Shown piece after piece: positions 35,301 through 49,700 of a DNA stretch of 64,000 bases (position 1 is the first letter of the stretch; each line of letters begins with the position of its first letter). The notes beneath the pieces are model-generated. The model saw only the letters and a list, made by a program, of their open reading frames with translations. It made no database searches and had not been told where the DNA came from. This stretch comes from Watersipora subatra (Eukaryota; Bryozoa; Gymnolaemata; Cheilostomatida; Watersiporidae): contig NC_088716.1 in NCBI RefSeq assembly GCF_963576615.1, forward strand, positions 56,947,681 through 57,011,680, read 5' to 3'. The translations under genes were made by a program, and so were the position numbers.

Positions 35301-38300
35301 TTCCTTTCAAAGGATGCAAGGAACTACCATTGCATAAGTGCGATTATGAATAGCTCATCAAATGTGGTTTAGTTTACAAAAAAGTAGTGAATACCATGCC
35401 TGTTTTTGTAAAACAACATTTGCCCGAGTATAAAATCAGAATAAGAAGTGAATACCTGAAGTGTTTGCCACAGGAACCCAGCCTGGATAGTAGATTCCCT
35501 CATCTTCTCCAAAAAGGCTGTATCCTAGATTACATTCCTTGGTGTATTTGTAGAGGGGCATCTCACACTCAACTGCAGCAAATTATATTACTTATAGCAT
35601 TTATCTTTAATCTATAAATCTCCAATTTTGTGTCTGTCCTTCGGTATGTCCGGTTATCTTTAAAAGTTATCAGTTATCAGTTAAAATCTCGATATGAAAA
35701 ATCCATTTCGCGGAAGATTTGATCTCAGAACCACCCATTCTCCAGAAGATATGCTAAACCATTGCTGCATGTGAGATTGTTAGATTTCTTGGTCGATATA
35801 TGTCGCTGTGTGGGTAAAAATAGGCTACCGGTCTCCGTTACAGCGCAACATAATTCTATATATTAGTAAGAGCCGTACATAACTAGCTTACTAAAATAAC
35901 CATTGGCAATGTGCCAGGCTAATGGCAAGTGGCATTGTTTATAAGCTGAGTTTATAAGTGTGACATTGCTATCACTGTTTATAAGCTGATTTCTAATACC
36001 CGTGCAACACCGGGCATCCTGCTAGTTTACAGATAATAGAAAACTTGCTAAATAATGAACAATTTGCATCTCAAGTTTACTAATAAACTCATATAATGAG
36101 CATTTACTTATACTCTTATATGCTCACCACTTGGCATACGGAGTTGTCTTAGCCTTGGTACTCCCACCCGATAACTGTTTCTATCAGCGGCGAACATTGG
36201 ATCTCTAGCGACCCCGTCATACCATGGCTCTGGCCAGAGAGAAGGTACAAGGGTGTTCTCACAATATGACCAGAATGACCTGTATTCTGTGACCTAAAAT
36301 ACAGAGCCCATGTTGCTATAGTATGTATATATTATAGTATATTTTAAAAATTATATTAAATAAAGATATAGAGAATACGCTGGAGAGTGTGATCTCACCG
36401 AATCCATGTTGACTCCATTGTCGGGGAGATAAACTGCCCCATGGAACTCATCGTACAGAGATTTGTAGAGGGTGTGCGAAGCTGCATCTCGGTTGCCAAG
36501 GCTTACCATGAAGATAAGAGTAAGGAAGATGACATAGAGGAATACTTCCCATAGCACATCCATCATCTTCAACTCCTTTTGCCTGTAAGTACAGTGAGTT
36601 CAACTTACTAGCTGACTTTGCTTCATGTTCTATAGCCTAGTATTTGAATTATTCACCTGTCTGTTCATCTGTCTGTTCATCTGTCAACTAACTCCGAGTT
36701 TTAGAACTGAATTTTAGCGGTAAGCGCGGTGATGCCGGGAATATCTTTTATTTTTAACCAGATAGCCCGCAGTTGAGTTTTAAAGAAATCTGATTCCCAA
36801 TCAAATCTGTTTAAAAAAACCTTCCATCTGATTCTCAGAAACCAGATAGAAATTTGAAACCAAATATGTTTAGTGACCCGGTGAAAAGTATAGAGCATAT
36901 GCGTGTGAATTTTAGATGAAATCAGTCATAAATTGTAGAAACGGATAACACTTATGCATACCATACATACAATAAACAAGTATGATTTATTAATATAGAT
37001 GCCTATTATAGCCATATATGTATTCTGAAATCCAGCATCGCTAGCTAATACAGTCATACCTCGACATCGAGCTTAACGCGTTATGGTACTATTTCTTATA
37101 TAAGAAACTCAAGTACAAATTAATCCGTTAGCCCACTATGAAAAAAACACTCAAACAGGATATAAGGTAGAAAAACGTGCTTTTAATTATAGTAATTACG
37201 TACAAGCACTAAAAAGTGACAAATACTTATTTAGTTGTTATAATCTGCAATAAAATGTAACATCACTATGTAAACAAATTTATGGAGTTTTTACCTTCGA
37301 GACAGACGTTTTGGATAACAGCTGTCGGAGGGAGACTTGAGAGCAACGCATTCAATACACTAAACTTTGGTTTGAAACTTTGAATTTAACTCGAATTAAT
37401 TTAACTTACTAAACACACATTTGAAGCTAAGTTTTAATCTTTCACAAAACTTACGGTTTACAAAACATTTCCGGTTTACAGCACTTTGTCTCGCACTAAC
37501 TGTAACTTTTAGCCAACCTTTCAAAAACTCTTTTCAAACTGTTTCGAGGAAAAAGACTGAGCGATGCTGTTTTCGAAAAGGGCTTCTCGCATACTTGAGC
37601 CTATAGTGGCCATCGAGAACCTGTTTGTATGCTCGTATCTCAAAGATTACTCATATCTCAAAGAAGAAACTTGCTCGAAAGTCATATCGTATCTCGAGTT
37701 TTTCGAATGTTGAGGCATTCGAATGTAGAGGTATTACTGTAGTTCTGTAGTGCAATAAATCTGGATTATACAATCGTGACTGCCACTGAAAGCTAATGAG
37801 TCTCAAAACCCTTGGTAGCTTCTGATCCATATAGCAAAACTCATTCCAGTTTCGTAATGATCTCCCTTTTAGCTTTCTTATCCTGTAGACACCCGACGAT
37901 ATTGCATAGCGTTAACTCTATTACTAGAAAAAATAGCTCTTGCACTATTACTACCTTGTTATAGTACTAATGCAATCATGCTCAAGACCCATTATCACAA
38001 AAACACTACTTCCCTTGTTCACCTGCTATGATTCTCTCGCTATTCTACAGCCGTGACTGCATTAGTTTTTCTAGCCTTAGATTTATCATAACCCTAATTT
38101 ATCACTTAGCCACTTGTCTATTACTGCATAGACTTATATTTACTGTTGCTCTAATAGCACATAATCTCATATCCATTATACACTCTCAATTGAGAGCTGG
38201 AGTTACCTGAGAGCTCGTGCAGCAGTAAGGTACTCCTCGGAGGGAGGGATGGGCACGTTCTTGTACTTGTTTAGTCGCTTTCTTACTTGCTGATCGAGTT

Positions 38301-41300
38301 TCTGACACTGTTTCTCATGCTTGTGCATGTACTCCTCGCCCTTCTCTAGCCCTGGATCCACATCATCATCATTTGTCGGCTTTCTGATGACCAGCGCCCA
38401 GAAGAGAGCAATACCGACAACCTAGATATTGTCAACAAAACAGTCATGAGTCCTGTATATAAGTTATAATACCAGTTTGGAACTCACACGCTCTAAACCT
38501 TGGTTAACTACCGTATATCCACGCATGCAAGCTGATTCTAGAACGTGCAAGTGTTTTTGCGCAACGAAACTATGGTCAGCGTAAAATGCAAACATGTTTC
38601 CCAATGGCCCAACGCAAACAGATGATTGTTCTCTTTTGATTAATTGGAGACACAATATGCTAGTTATACAACTAACTACTCACCGATCAGAAATGTTTTG
38701 TACTAAGCCTACAAAAGCCGCTCTATTTCCGAAGCCATTTGCTCTGATAGATATGTAGGCCTACAGAGTGTCAAAACTTATATGGTTGGCTTATATATAA
38801 ATATGTAAATTCTTAAATAAATTCCGTGATTTCAGGGCTGTTTTTCTAGTGTTGGCATATATGCGAGGACATACAGTAACTATAGCTAAAATATTTACCT
38901 TGATAGGTTGTGACATAAAGATGCTTTCAATAATCGAAGTACAAAAGGCGGCAGTCCATCCAGCAGACTTCTTGGGTCCAAAAGTACCAGCGACTTCAAC
39001 CGTGTAATAAAATGCTCCCCCCACAACAGCCAGAGCCAGTATATATGCAACGAATCTAAAAAAGAAATTCATTAAATGAAACTTTTAAAGTCTTTATACC
39101 TACAAAGTGTCAAATCGGTGTTTTATCAGTTTTGTAGGGAAGAAATCAATTTGCTGAGTAGATTAGATATATATATATACGGTATATATATATACGGTAT
39201 ATATACGGTATATATACATACCGTATATACCGTATATATATATATATATATACGGTATATATATATACGGTATATATATATACCGTATATACCGTATATA
39301 CCGTATATACCGTATATACCGTATATACCGTATATATATATATACGGTATATATATGGTATATATATATCGTATATATATGGTATATATATACCGTATAT
39401 ATACCGTATATATATACCGTATATATATAATATTACCTTTTGCATTTGTTATTTTTTGAAATTGTTTAAAAAATAATCTTTTCCTACTATCACCTATTGT
39501 CTTTATTTGTAATTTTTAAATGTGTCATTTCAATTTTAAATGTGCCGTTACACTTCCATTTCCAGTTTCCCGCAAGGTTTGAATGTCAAAGTGGTAAAGG
39601 CTACTAATTTTCACGTGAAAAATTGTATTATCTCGAGTAGGAATAACCTCTACATTCTCTCCATTTGGTCAAAGACAGTTCGATATTTCATTTTTACATT
39701 TGTACCAGTATCGAGAGGTACCAGTATTGTCGTATTCAAAGTTTCGATGGATAGCTTCTGCTGGAACAGTAACCTTTTTTACACACGCATGCACGCACAC
39801 CACATACACACATCTATGAACAAATTGTTATTATTAATTCAACATATTCAGGATTTTTTCTTTGTTTTCTCATTTAGTATTAGTTGTATAATTACCAAAT
39901 CATCTTTTATTGTAATCGTAGCAGAACAGAATTTAGCTACTACTTTCTAATTATTTCACATTTACATTCCAACACTTTAGCTGTTTTATTTTGTTTCTCA
40001 ATTTATTTGATCTGCACAAAAAATTTTCCTCATGACATGAAGTTTGAAAGTTGCTGTTGTTTGACGAAGTTTGAAAACCTTTTCCACTTGTTTTATTTTT
40101 TTCTCTTAATTTATTTAAACTGCACAAAACAATTTTCTCATAATATGAAGTTTTAAAATTAAAATGGTAACTGTTGTTATATGTTAAATAAAAATAAATT
40201 TGCTGTGCAAAGACTTATTACCTAGGCATTCATCTAGTATATACAATGTATATATACTAGTGGAAATCCCGGCATTACACGGGTATTAAAAATCAGCTTT
40301 TAAACAGTGACAGGTAATATAGTTGCCTGCCTGGCACAATGCCAATGGATAATTTGAGTAAGCCAATATCCATACAGCTAAACTTACTAAAAGAGCCGTG
40401 AGAGCAAGATTTAGCGGCGTTGTGTAACGCAAAATGCTACGCGTGCTTTAATCGAAATTACGCCTAATGAATCCATTGCATCTCGTGTAGCTTGATTTGT
40501 TAGGTTATCATCTAGTGAACAGGAGGTTTTGAGATGAAATCCAGCATGAAGCGGATCTTTCATTCCTAAATTTTAAGAGCTATAACTGGGCAAGCTGAAT
40601 GACATAGTTTGATATTTATATAGATAAATTTTAATTAATAAATAATGTAGAATAATGCACGTATTCTGCTTACACTGCTGACTCGTTCATAATGTGACTA
40701 GCTTGCAACTTACAGAAAGCCCCAGGGTAGTTTGTACTTTTTGTTACGCTGCTTGGTTTCCTCTGTAACATACTCATTGATAGCCTCATTTTGCCCATTC
40801 ATAGAAGTTAGGCTGGCAAAGCTAGCCGCCCTTGATCCAGTGAAGCCTGTAAAAGTGAGTCAGCATTTTGATATAAAAGTTCTTTTATGGTGTTCAGGAT
40901 GGCCGCTATGAGAACTTCCAATAATGCAAATTTGCATATTATAAAATGACAGAAGGGTAGGACGCACCATCATCCAAGATCTTGGCCTGTTGAGCGAGCT
41001 CATCCGCAGCAAACGTGCCATCATGTTTTTTCTTTTTGCCTTTCTTGCAGGGTGCACAACACCTCTTACCAAGATCATATGGTGGCTCTTTAGTGTTCTT
41101 ATAGATGAGCACTATAAGCAGGTTGACAGGAAAAGCGACAAGACTTGAGAGAATGCCTGTGAGCACTTGTTGGTAGGTGAGACTGATTGGCCCGAGACGG
41201 AACGACTTGATATTTTCATCAGCTTCAGAAGGATCTCGGTAGAACATAATATTAGCTGCCATGCTAGCAAAAAGCAATGAGATGCAGCAGGTCAGCCTTT

Positions 41301-43675
41301 GAACTCTTGTGAAATTGCTTTTGTGAGGCTTTCCAAATATAGAGAACCAGATGTGCCCATCCATTAGATCCTTCCGTGCTTTGGTGAAGAAGAGATGAGA
41401 GAATCCTGTGAGCTCATCTTTTCCTGCTAGAGGAACGATTCGATCGATAATCCCATCGTCTTCTCCAGCTGATAGCCAACGGTCGAGAATGAAAAAGTAT
41501 TTCTCGAGTGTTTGCATATCTACTACCTGCATTCGACTGAAAAACCAGCCAGGGCTCTTTCCTGAATTGTCATGCCACATCCTTACGTGACTAAGTGAGC
41601 CGAGACATCGGGGAGTGGCCATTACGAAGCCATCAACACCTCCGGCTTGAAGAATGGGTCGCTTGTCATCGTAGATGAGCCGAGGAGGAGTCTCGTCCTC
41701 TTCGCCGGAAAAGATAATACTCACTTTGGCTGTCGTGCTTGCACCCGTGCGAGTTCCTGTGTAGACAGTCACTTCGTACAGATATCTATCACGAGGATCG
41801 TTGTCTAGTAGTGGAGAAACGCCAGCCTTGATGGCATCCTTTTTGTCTTGCGCTGAAGCCCAGATGAGGGAACAGAGATAGAGGGCCATGATGGAGACCA
41901 TTATAGAAAAGACAAGCGGATTCTCGCCAAGATTGTTAAAAGCGGAGTTTGCAGGATCTATGGTGTTGAATGGCACAGAAACCCCGGATGCAAATGATAT
42001 TCCTGGAGTTTTCTTGCCCAGCTCAATCTTTCTTTCGTATTCTTCTATAGTTGTAGATTCATCATTCTCATCATACTCAGGAACAGGGGGTGCAAGCAGC
42101 CCACACATGCAATGCGTGACATTGGGCTCAGTTAGTGGACCAACTTCACACCTAGCAAACATATAAATTTTAAAACTAACTATCCAGTCGACACAGTACC
42201 TCATTTTTCTTATATTAATATGAGCAAAGTAGCTCTTCCCATTGCATGCATGTAAAGCTAAATCCAACCATGAGATCTAACCCTGAGATCCAACCATGAG
42301 AAGCAGAGGAGAGTATCTAAAGATATCTTGTGCTGTAGGTAGAAAACTATGATCTAAAATAGCAGCCCATGAAGCTGCATGGCAAAGGGGCAGTAAACTT
42401 GGACCCTACTAAAACATAAATATAATGGGACTTGTCTACTCGTTAAGCACATCTGTAGGCTACACAAGTTATACAAGATCAACAAAGAAGTCACCAGTAA
42501 GCATAATCTAGATGTATGTACAGAATCTAGATGTATGTACAGAATCTAGATGTATATACAGAATCTAGATGTATGTACAGAATTTAGATGCATGTACAGA
42601 ATCTACATGTATGTACAGAATTTAGATGTATGTACATAATCTAGATGTATGAACAGAATCTAGATGTATGTACAGAATCTAGATGTATGTACAGAATCTA
42701 GATGTATGTACAGAATCTAGATGTATGTACAGAATCTAGATGTATGTACAGAATCTAGATGTATGTACAGAATCTAGATGTATGTACAGAATCTAGATGT
42801 ATGTACAGAATCTAGATGTATGTACAGAATCTAGATGCAAGTGCAGAATTGAGAGAGAGAAAGATTTACCCGTCACTGACGTAAGCCTCATAGAATGGTG
42901 ACCAGTATCGGCAGCTCGCAGCAGATACTTCCATGTCATAGTAGATCTTCTCATAGAATTCGTCTGGTATCTCGATCTCTTCATAGGTTGGCATGAGACC
43001 GCGCGAAAACTGAGTGAAGGTCGTGTTATGGAGGTCCAAGTAGGCTGAAGTGTTGACGAAAAGGTAAGACACGCCGATGTACAGTTTCACTTCGGCATCA
43101 TGACTGTAACACAGAAACAGAGTAAACATGAAGGTACTTAGGTTGATTGACAAAAAAAAAGAAAGTCAGCATATATATATATAAAAAAGTTATATTTATA
43201 CACATTAGTAAAAAGAGTGCTCAATGTTAAGAGTAAAAACAGAGCTGATATAAAACTATGTGTACTAAAAAACTACAAGTTTAGGTAAAACATTTTATTA
43301 CTTAAAGTTTTGTGCGGTAGGCTTGCACTCTTCAGATAAATGAACATTTTATCTGAAGAGTGCAAGCCTACCGCACAAAACTTTAAGTAATAAAATGTTT
43401 TACCTAAACTTGTAGTTTTTTAGTACACATAGTTTTATATATATATATATCTATATATAAAATCAATAAAACAGACTATAACTTAAATAAAACACTTTAT
43501 TACTATTAGTTTCATGCTTGGTGAGAGCAGATCTGAAGATTGCTCTCACCAAGCATGAAACTAATAGTAATAAAGTGTTTTATCTAAAGTTATAGTCTGT
43601 TTTACTGATTTTAACTTGCTCTGATTTTATCATTGAGCACTCTGCTCGGATCTCACGCTTTTACTTATGTATATA

Positions 43676-43734
<59 letters not shown>

Positions 43735-46700
43735 GCATACATGTATATATAGATATATACTGACTTATCTTTTATATATATCTTTTTTATATATATAAAA
43801 AAGACATATATATATACATGAATTTAATATATATATATTAATTATTTTCAACAATTATTATAAATAAACTTTTCAAGTTTTAAGTTTACTCTTAAAAATT
43901 CAAAACAATGAAAAGACAATTCAAATGTAAATGTTGAATACGTAACATAGGAAGAACTCACTCTAACTGGATTAGGATTAGAGGATTAGGATTACTGGAT
44001 TAGGATTAGTGAGCATACCATAATGAAATACTAAAACTGGATTTGGGCTAATTTAGCAAGTAGCCTAACCCTATCCATCTGCAAATAGGTCAGTTAAGGT
44101 AAGCCAAAATTATGATCCTAATATGGCAAAGAAATGTTACATAGGTATGGTCAAGAGCGACAACCATACAAATGAGCGAGTTATTGCACAAAATGGAGAA
44201 CTGACTTGTTAAGCCAGGTGTTTGGAATGTAACAGGTCATGTCATCATTTTCCACAATGTCTCTATTAGGTGGGTAGACATGTCGGTTGAGTGTATGCGT
44301 CTCACAGGTAGCGTTTTCATTCTCAGCCAGTATATCGTCACATGATTCCACCTTCATCGCACCACCTATACGTATTCCAAAATGGAAAGCAAGTAGTTGA
44401 AAGTTGACGAAGTATTCATATTAACAATTTACTAATTTGATATTAACGGATATTAACATTACTCCTTATGTTATAAAATCCGGTGTGAAGTACGATTGGG
44501 TGAAATATCTTCAATTGCTGACAGCAAGTAAGAAAAGGGGGATATAAAAACTAACAAAACCTAATTTGTTATAATAATAATAATCTCTACCTAATAGGTT
44601 AGCAAGTATTCTATAATATATATAATATATATAAAATATATATAATTTATCAACAGTACATTTGAAACCCAGTAACAAGTCAGCTCTCACCTAAAGCTAC
44701 AGTTGTATTCTCATCTACACTAAAGTAGGTGATAGGAAGGGTGCAGTTGAAGTCATGGTTATCACTGGTTGGACGAGTGTCCAATCTGAAGAAGAGGACA
44801 AAGACAAGACCCAGATCTTCGAAGAACATGTTTGTTTTGTTTTCAATGTTGGCAGCCTCGACTGGATCAACTAAAACAAAACAATGGCAACTCCTGAGTG
44901 TCGTGAGCTGAGGCTATGTAACTAAACTAGCTGTACTACCAGGAGTTGCTCGGGTAATAAAAAGGTCGTTGGACAGAAAATTTATTTGTATTTAACATAT
45001 AACAACATTTACCATTTTATTTTGCAAACTACATATCATGAAAAAATATGTTTTGTCTAATTGAAATAAATTAAGAGAGAAAATAAAAACAACTGTAAAG
45101 GTTTTTAAACTTTATCAAACAATTGTAACTTTTAAACATCATATCATGAGGAAAATTTTTCGTGCTGGTCAAATAAATTAAAAAAAATAAAACGACTATA
45201 AAAAGGTTTAAATGTAAATGTGAAATAATTAGCTATTAATAGCTAAATTAACTCTGTTTTTTCTACGATTACAATAAAAGATGATTTGATAATGATATAT
45301 ATTAATGATATATACATATTAATTGTATACAATTAATATGAAATGAGAAAACCAAATAAAAACCCTGAACACAATGGATTAATAATAACAATTCTTACAT
45401 AGAAGTGTGTGTATAAAAAAGGTTACTGCTCCACCAGAAGCTCTCCATCAAAACCCTGACTACGACAATACTGGTACCTCTCAATACTGGTACAAATGTA
45501 AAAATGAGATATCGTACTGTCTTTGTCTGACCGGACAGTGAGAGAATGTAGAGGCCATTCCTATGCGAGATAATACAATAGTCCGCGTGAAAAGTATTGA
45601 CCTTCACCGCAATTTAGCAATTGAACCGGCTATTGTAATTTTGGCTTTTACGAAAAGCCTGAAATAGAAGTTCAAGAAAGCGCAGAAAAGCATGGTGTTT
45701 CATATAGTTAATAGAACTCAGAGTTTCAAATAATACGTCACTTAGTGTGTGCATACGCTATACGGTATACGCTATATGATAATGTGTTAGATAAAAAAGC
45801 ATTTCATAGCTCAGTGGTAGATCTTGTGGTTATAAAAACTTGCGGATGCAATCTTCAGGAGTTCAAATTCATCAGGACACAGAATTTTAATTCCAAGATT
45901 TTAATAGCTATAGCTGGACTTACCGAAGGACAGATGACAAACTGTGAGAAATATATATAGGCCTATAGATATGACAAACTCGATACTGACAAGTAGAGCT
46001 ATATAGATACTCTTGCTCGAGGAATATTGGAAGAAGTGACCGTTAAACTCGCATCAATATCTTAATTAAAGTAATAAAGGGTGAAAGATTTACCAGTTGT
46101 AGCTGAACTGTCAAGTATATCGGTAGCATTAGTTCCATTCACAGAAGACTCGGTTATGTTAGGAAGATTATAGGAACGTCTCATCTTAACATGGATTGAA
46201 CTTTGCTTAGGCAACATTATCTATAAAAAATAACGCTATAAAGAAACACATATAGCATATTCACTGTAGTTACCAATGAAAAAATTAGATGGCTACAATC
46301 TTAGTTTCTTAACAATGGATAGAAGATAAATTCAAAATGAAATAAGTACAAAATTCAAACGCCCATTATAGTATCAAAAGTTGAGTATAAACTAATCTGT
46401 AGTGAATTAGTAAAGAAACTAGGAACAAATCAAATGTAAGACCAAAGGCTAAGATACCAACTTGGTTAAGGAGAAACATTTCAAACTGGCTGTCTGCTTT
46501 ACAACGGGGAGAACAAAAACCCAAGCGTCCAAACGAACCTTATGAGGCACCATGGAATTTCCGAATCTAGCCGCAGTGCTTTTCGACACAATTGGATTGG
46601 GAGGATTATCTCGGCTCATAAAGATGTGCGTTATAGCGGGTGTGCTGTTGTCACGCGTGTTATTCAGTGGAATTCCATTTTCATCCTTAAGTACTATCTG

Positions 46701-49700
46701 AAGTATTTGACCCGATGGCTGCACTCCGCTAGAAGTCTCATTGGTAGCGGCCGGTGAAAAGGGCAGAGAGTTGTAGTTGTTTATCTGAAAGTCATAAAAG
46801 TCTGGCTACATATCAATCACAGACTTTTTCTAAAATCAAGAAATCTATTATTATGATACTTTATCTATTATTATTAATCGAAGGGATTCGATTGGCTTGC
46901 TAACTAAAAATACCACCAATGATTTTATTATATCGAAAACTAAACCATCAACTCATGTGCTTATTTAGCTTGGAAAAATAAGTATAAAAGTAATTTTTTG
47001 TAAGCCTCTGTAAGATTTTATAAACCTATCATTCTTTTACCAGAATCGTATATTGTCTATCTTGTCTTACGCTGCTTCAAGCTAGTATCCCTTTGTGTTG
47101 AAAACTAATAAAGAAAAATTGAAACGCTTTCAAAAATAATGCTTTAGGGTTACGCTACCTGACATGGAAAGTTACTACCAGCGTCTAATTGCCTTTAATG
47201 CTGGGAAGCTAAATGCGTTTTTAGATATTTGCTGTTTGAAATACTCAAATCATATCTCCAATCCGCACTATCTATAACATTCCTACTTCTCTATAAAATC
47301 TACTACACCTTATACCAGACACCAACACCTTACCAATTTACATTATATAACAGTGCTATGCATAAACAGCTTTTTCTTTTAATACACAATAATTTACTTT
47401 ACTATTTTTTGTGGTTTTTCATCTCATAGTCTAATTTGCTCTAAACAGCATTGACCGGTATGAATAGAGTTATGAATAGAGTTATGAATAGAGTTATGAA
47501 TAGAGTTATGAATAGAGGTATGAATAGAGTTATGAATAGAGTTATGAATAGAGGTATGAATAGAGTTATGAATAGAGGTATGAATAGAGTTATGAATAGA
47601 GGTATGAATAGAGTTATGAATAGAGGTATGAATAGAGTTATGAATAGAGTTATGAATAGAGTTATGAATAGAGGTATGAATAGAGTTATGAATAGAGTTA
47701 TGAATCGAGGTATGAATAGAGTTATGAATAGAGTTATGAATAGAGGTATGAATAGAGTTATGAATAGAGTTATGAATAGAGTTATGAATAGAGTTATGAA
47801 TAGAGGTATGAATAGAGTTATGAATAGAGGTATGAATAGAGTTATGAATAGAGGTATGAATAGAGTTATGAATAGAGTTATGAATAGAGTTATGAATAGA
47901 GGTATGAATAGAGTTATGAATAGAGTTATGAATCGAGGTATGAATAGAGTTATGAATAGAGTTATGAATAGAGGTATGAATAGAGTTATGAATAGAGTTA
48001 TGAATAGAGTTATGAATAGAGTTATGAATAGAGTTAATATCTATCAAAGCGACGAGTAAAGAAAATTTAAAAAACATCCTTCAACAAGTATGCAGCGGTA
48101 GCATGGAGTTGTAAGTCCAAGTAGAAAAGACAAGATTGCTTGTTAGAAATTTAACATAGTTGACAATTTTTGTTCAAGTTGAGATATTTTTGTTCAAGTT
48201 GAGATGTATGCATAACTTTTAATTGTTAATCATAAAAATGATGTTAATCATTAAATGCTAAAAGGAAAAAAGAACAAACAGATATAAAAAAAATGATAAG
48301 CGAGTCAAACAAACGTCTTTTGAAAGTAGGTAATCTAATAGCATTGCGGAGGAGTCGAAAGATGATTAAGGAAATAGCTGCCTTATCATCTGATTGCAAT
48401 TGTTACTTTTGGTGACCGTGTAAAAGTTTCTAGCATCGCTAAATTAAATTGTTGCATGAGACGATAAAATGTTGTTGAGGATTAATTCTTGAGTACGTTT
48501 TTAAAATTGAGAAAGAAGGATTAAAATGAGCCTGACAAAGGCAGCTTTCTTTATAGTGCATTTATGTATCTTTTATCTCTAGGTTTAGCTGTACCGCCTA
48601 ATAGTCCATCAGCCAGGCATGGGCTAATATTTAAAAACTGGCCTGATACAATTAGATCTAATACTTTCACTTTGTGTTCCAATACTTTCACTTTGTGCTC
48701 CAATACTTTCACTTTGTGTTCCAATACTTTCACTTTGTGTTCCAATACTTTCACTTTGTGTTCCAATACTTTCACTTTGTGTTCCAATACTTTCACTTTG
48801 TATTCCAATACTTTCACTTTGTGTTCCAATACTTTCACTTTGTGTTCCAATACTTTCACTTTGTGTTCCAATACTCAATGTGAATATCCAATACTCAATA
48901 TGCATTGCCAATACTCAATATAAATATCCAATACTCAATATAAATATCCAATACCCTATTTGACAATACTCACGCTGACAATATCCAATACTCAATACCA
49001 ATACCCAACACTTTCTCAGACAACATCCAGTATTCAATATCTAATATAGTGAGCCTTTCTATTTTACATACCCACTATCAATATTAAATAGTTCCACACA
49101 ATTAGTTAACACCAAGTTCCAATAGAGTTTACAATATTCAATAGCATTGGGTAATGTATGTCCAATAATAATGAAAAATAGTGATCATCCCATGCCTGTC
49201 ATGAGCCATGAAAACATATAAAACTAGTAACTAAAACTGACTAAAACTATTGTTGGTTCTGTACTTGTACGAGTAAAATCAAACCTGAGAAGTTACAGAA
49301 GAAGCTGAGTCATTGCCTGTGCCAAGAAGTGCATCCCCCGGAGGCAGTGAAAGGCCATTGTTGGGATCTCCACCGCCCGCTAGCTTTCCTTCAGCAAATG
49401 CGGAAGCAAACTGCTTCATAACTACCATCTTCATTTCCTCAGTGTCAAGGACTGTATCACCTGTATGTATTCACATAAGCGTGACCAAAGCTGGAGACAT
49501 ACCACTATTTTCACAATACTTACAAATACTTTTCTGATTTTATCAGAAAGCATTGGCATTTTTCTATCATTTTTTATGTTTAAAGTGATCTGACTGCCAG
49601 GGTGTTTCAAGATTAAAATCAACCAAACTTGATTGCGGTTAAAACAATCAAATCAAGCAAAATTGTGATTGTGACGTCTGTCGTTGCAAAGAGACCAACT

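Noticed and set aside
47424-48077. Open frames of about 200 codons on both strands
   Set aside because: The 12-bp unit is a multiple of three and has no stop, so both strands are open. Pure repeat.
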